Source: Halorussus gelatinilyticus (GTDB lineage Archaea > Halobacteriota > Halobacteria > Halobacteriales > Haladaptataceae). Taken from it: 64,000 nt of DNA. Each line of letters opens with the position of its first letter. Position 1 is the first letter of the stretch. The translations under genes were made by a program, and so were the position numbers. The notes beneath the pieces are model-generated. The model saw nothing but the letters and a program-made list of their open reading frames with translations, ran no database searches and had not been told where the DNA came from. Below, piece after piece: positions 63,536 through 64,000 of the stretch. The stretch spans positions 1,798,001-1,862,000 of the forward strand of contig NZ_CP096658.1 of NCBI RefSeq assembly GCF_023238445.1, given 5' to 3'.

Positions 63536-63997
63536 ATGAATCCCGACCCCGACGACCGGCCGGACGCGAACGACCGGAGCTCGGACGACCCCGACTCGGA
63601 CCCGGACCCGGACCTCGCCGGCGCGGACCTCACCGACGCGGAGGTCGCGGCGCTCCACGAGGTCGAATTGGGCGTCGAGTGGTTGCACCGCGCGCACGGC
63701 CACCTCGTCCAGTTCCACCACGCGACCGGGCACGCGATGGACCACCTCGCCGAGGCCGAAGCCGGCCTGCGCGAGGCGGGCTACGACGGTCTCGCAGACC
63801 GCCTGCGCGACGACCTGCTCCCCCGCGGCGTGGTCGGAGACAAATGGTCCTACGGCGTGCTGGAGGCGTTTCAGGCCGGTCCGATGGCGGACGCCGACTC
63901 GTTCGGCACCGACGCCTGCGAGGAAGTCGCCGACGGCGAGCGCCACGTCGCCGAGCGCCGTCAGGAGCGCGAGTGGAAGGGTCGCTCCCGGACGTAG
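63536..63997 (+). CDS. Acidic His-rich helical protein of unknown function
   Basis: 153 residues from the ATG at 63536 (an upstream in-frame start would add 24 residues of unlike composition). A disordered Asp/Pro N-terminus (about 35 residues) precedes a helical part containing clustered His (RAHGHLVQFHHATGHAMDH, about 63-81) that could bind metal. The C-terminus is charged (VAERRQEREWKGRSR). It looks haloarchaea-specific. The gene ends 3 bp before the window edge and appears complete. Confidence 0.7.
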   Translation: MNPDPDDRPDANDRSSDDPDSDPDPDLAGADLTDAEVAALHEVELGVEWLHRAHGHLVQFHHATGHAMDHLAEAEAGLREAGYDGLADRLRDDLLPRGVVGDKWSYGVLEAFQAGPMADADSFGTDACEEVADGERHVAERRQEREWKGRSRT

Positions 63998-64000
63998 GAC

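Noticed and set aside
53132-64000. CRISPR array or cas genes
   Set aside because: No regularly spaced 30-37-bp repeats and no cas motif was seen anywhere in the window.

Overview
The window is a GC-rich, acidic-protein-coding archaeal chromosome segment. Split RNA polymerase genes (rpoH-B''-B'-A'-A''), a short KH-only NusA, EF-2, EF-1A and uS12/uS7/uS10 in archaeal form, halophile-style Asp/Glu-rich proteins, a PGF-CTERM protein and several haloarchaea-only small families all point to a member of the Halobacteria. The genus cannot be fixed from the sequence alone.

Layout. 1-2.4 kb: a pilin-like secreted protein running off the edge, a HerA/DUF87-type ATPase and a tandem pair of CrcB fluoride channels. 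2.5-28.1 kb: a 25-kb block of large unfamiliar genes in two convergent sets. The plus set (2529-10265) encodes five soluble proteins: a winged-helix-like protein, a long coiled-coil protein, a small helical protein, a Vps4/katanin-like AAA+ ATPase and a beta-propeller/Ig protein with an Arg-rich insert. The minus set (28140 down to 10479) encodes three different tubulin/FtsZ-superfamily GTPase-like proteins interleaved with eight membrane or exported proteins carrying coiled-coil, Ig-like and helical domains. I regard this block as the candidate undescribed system: a tubulin-like, AAA-remodelled, membrane-spanning machine.

28.3-29.2 kb: two identical tRNA-Asp(GTC) genes in a 95-bp direct repeat. 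Between them is an internally deleted PD-(D/E)XK-like gene, and a decayed third tRNA 3' end lies just before the first copy; this looks like an old integration scar. 29.5-37.8 kb: the RNA polymerase operon ending in nusA. 37.9-40.5 kb: a two-gene cassette of a Tat-exported helical protein and a PQQ-dependent alcohol dehydrogenase-like protein with the lanthanide-type Asp-x-Asp signature, lying between nusA and rps12. 40.7-52.1 kb: the rest of the translation cluster (rps12, rps7, EF-2, EF-1A, rps10), interrupted by two peptide-type ABC permeases, a cupin, small membrane and zinc proteins, and an ACT-domain/homoserine dehydrogenase pair. The EF-1A gene carries an apparent 1-nt deletion. 52.3-53.2 kb: a rhomboid protease and tRNA-Ala(CGC).

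53.1-57.6 kb: a 4.5-kb lower-GC integrated element in the 3' end of tRNA-Ala, bounded by 25-bp att repeats, with a tyrosine recombinase, an HNH nuclease that also has membrane helices, a small membrane protein and two hypotheticals. 57.7-64 kb: ordinary haloarchaeal genes, namely a membrane protein, a zinc-ribbon protein, a DUF5611-type protein, a NifU-like Fe-S scaffold, a Tat-exported LVIVD-repeat surface protein, a ROK glucokinase and an acidic hypothetical.
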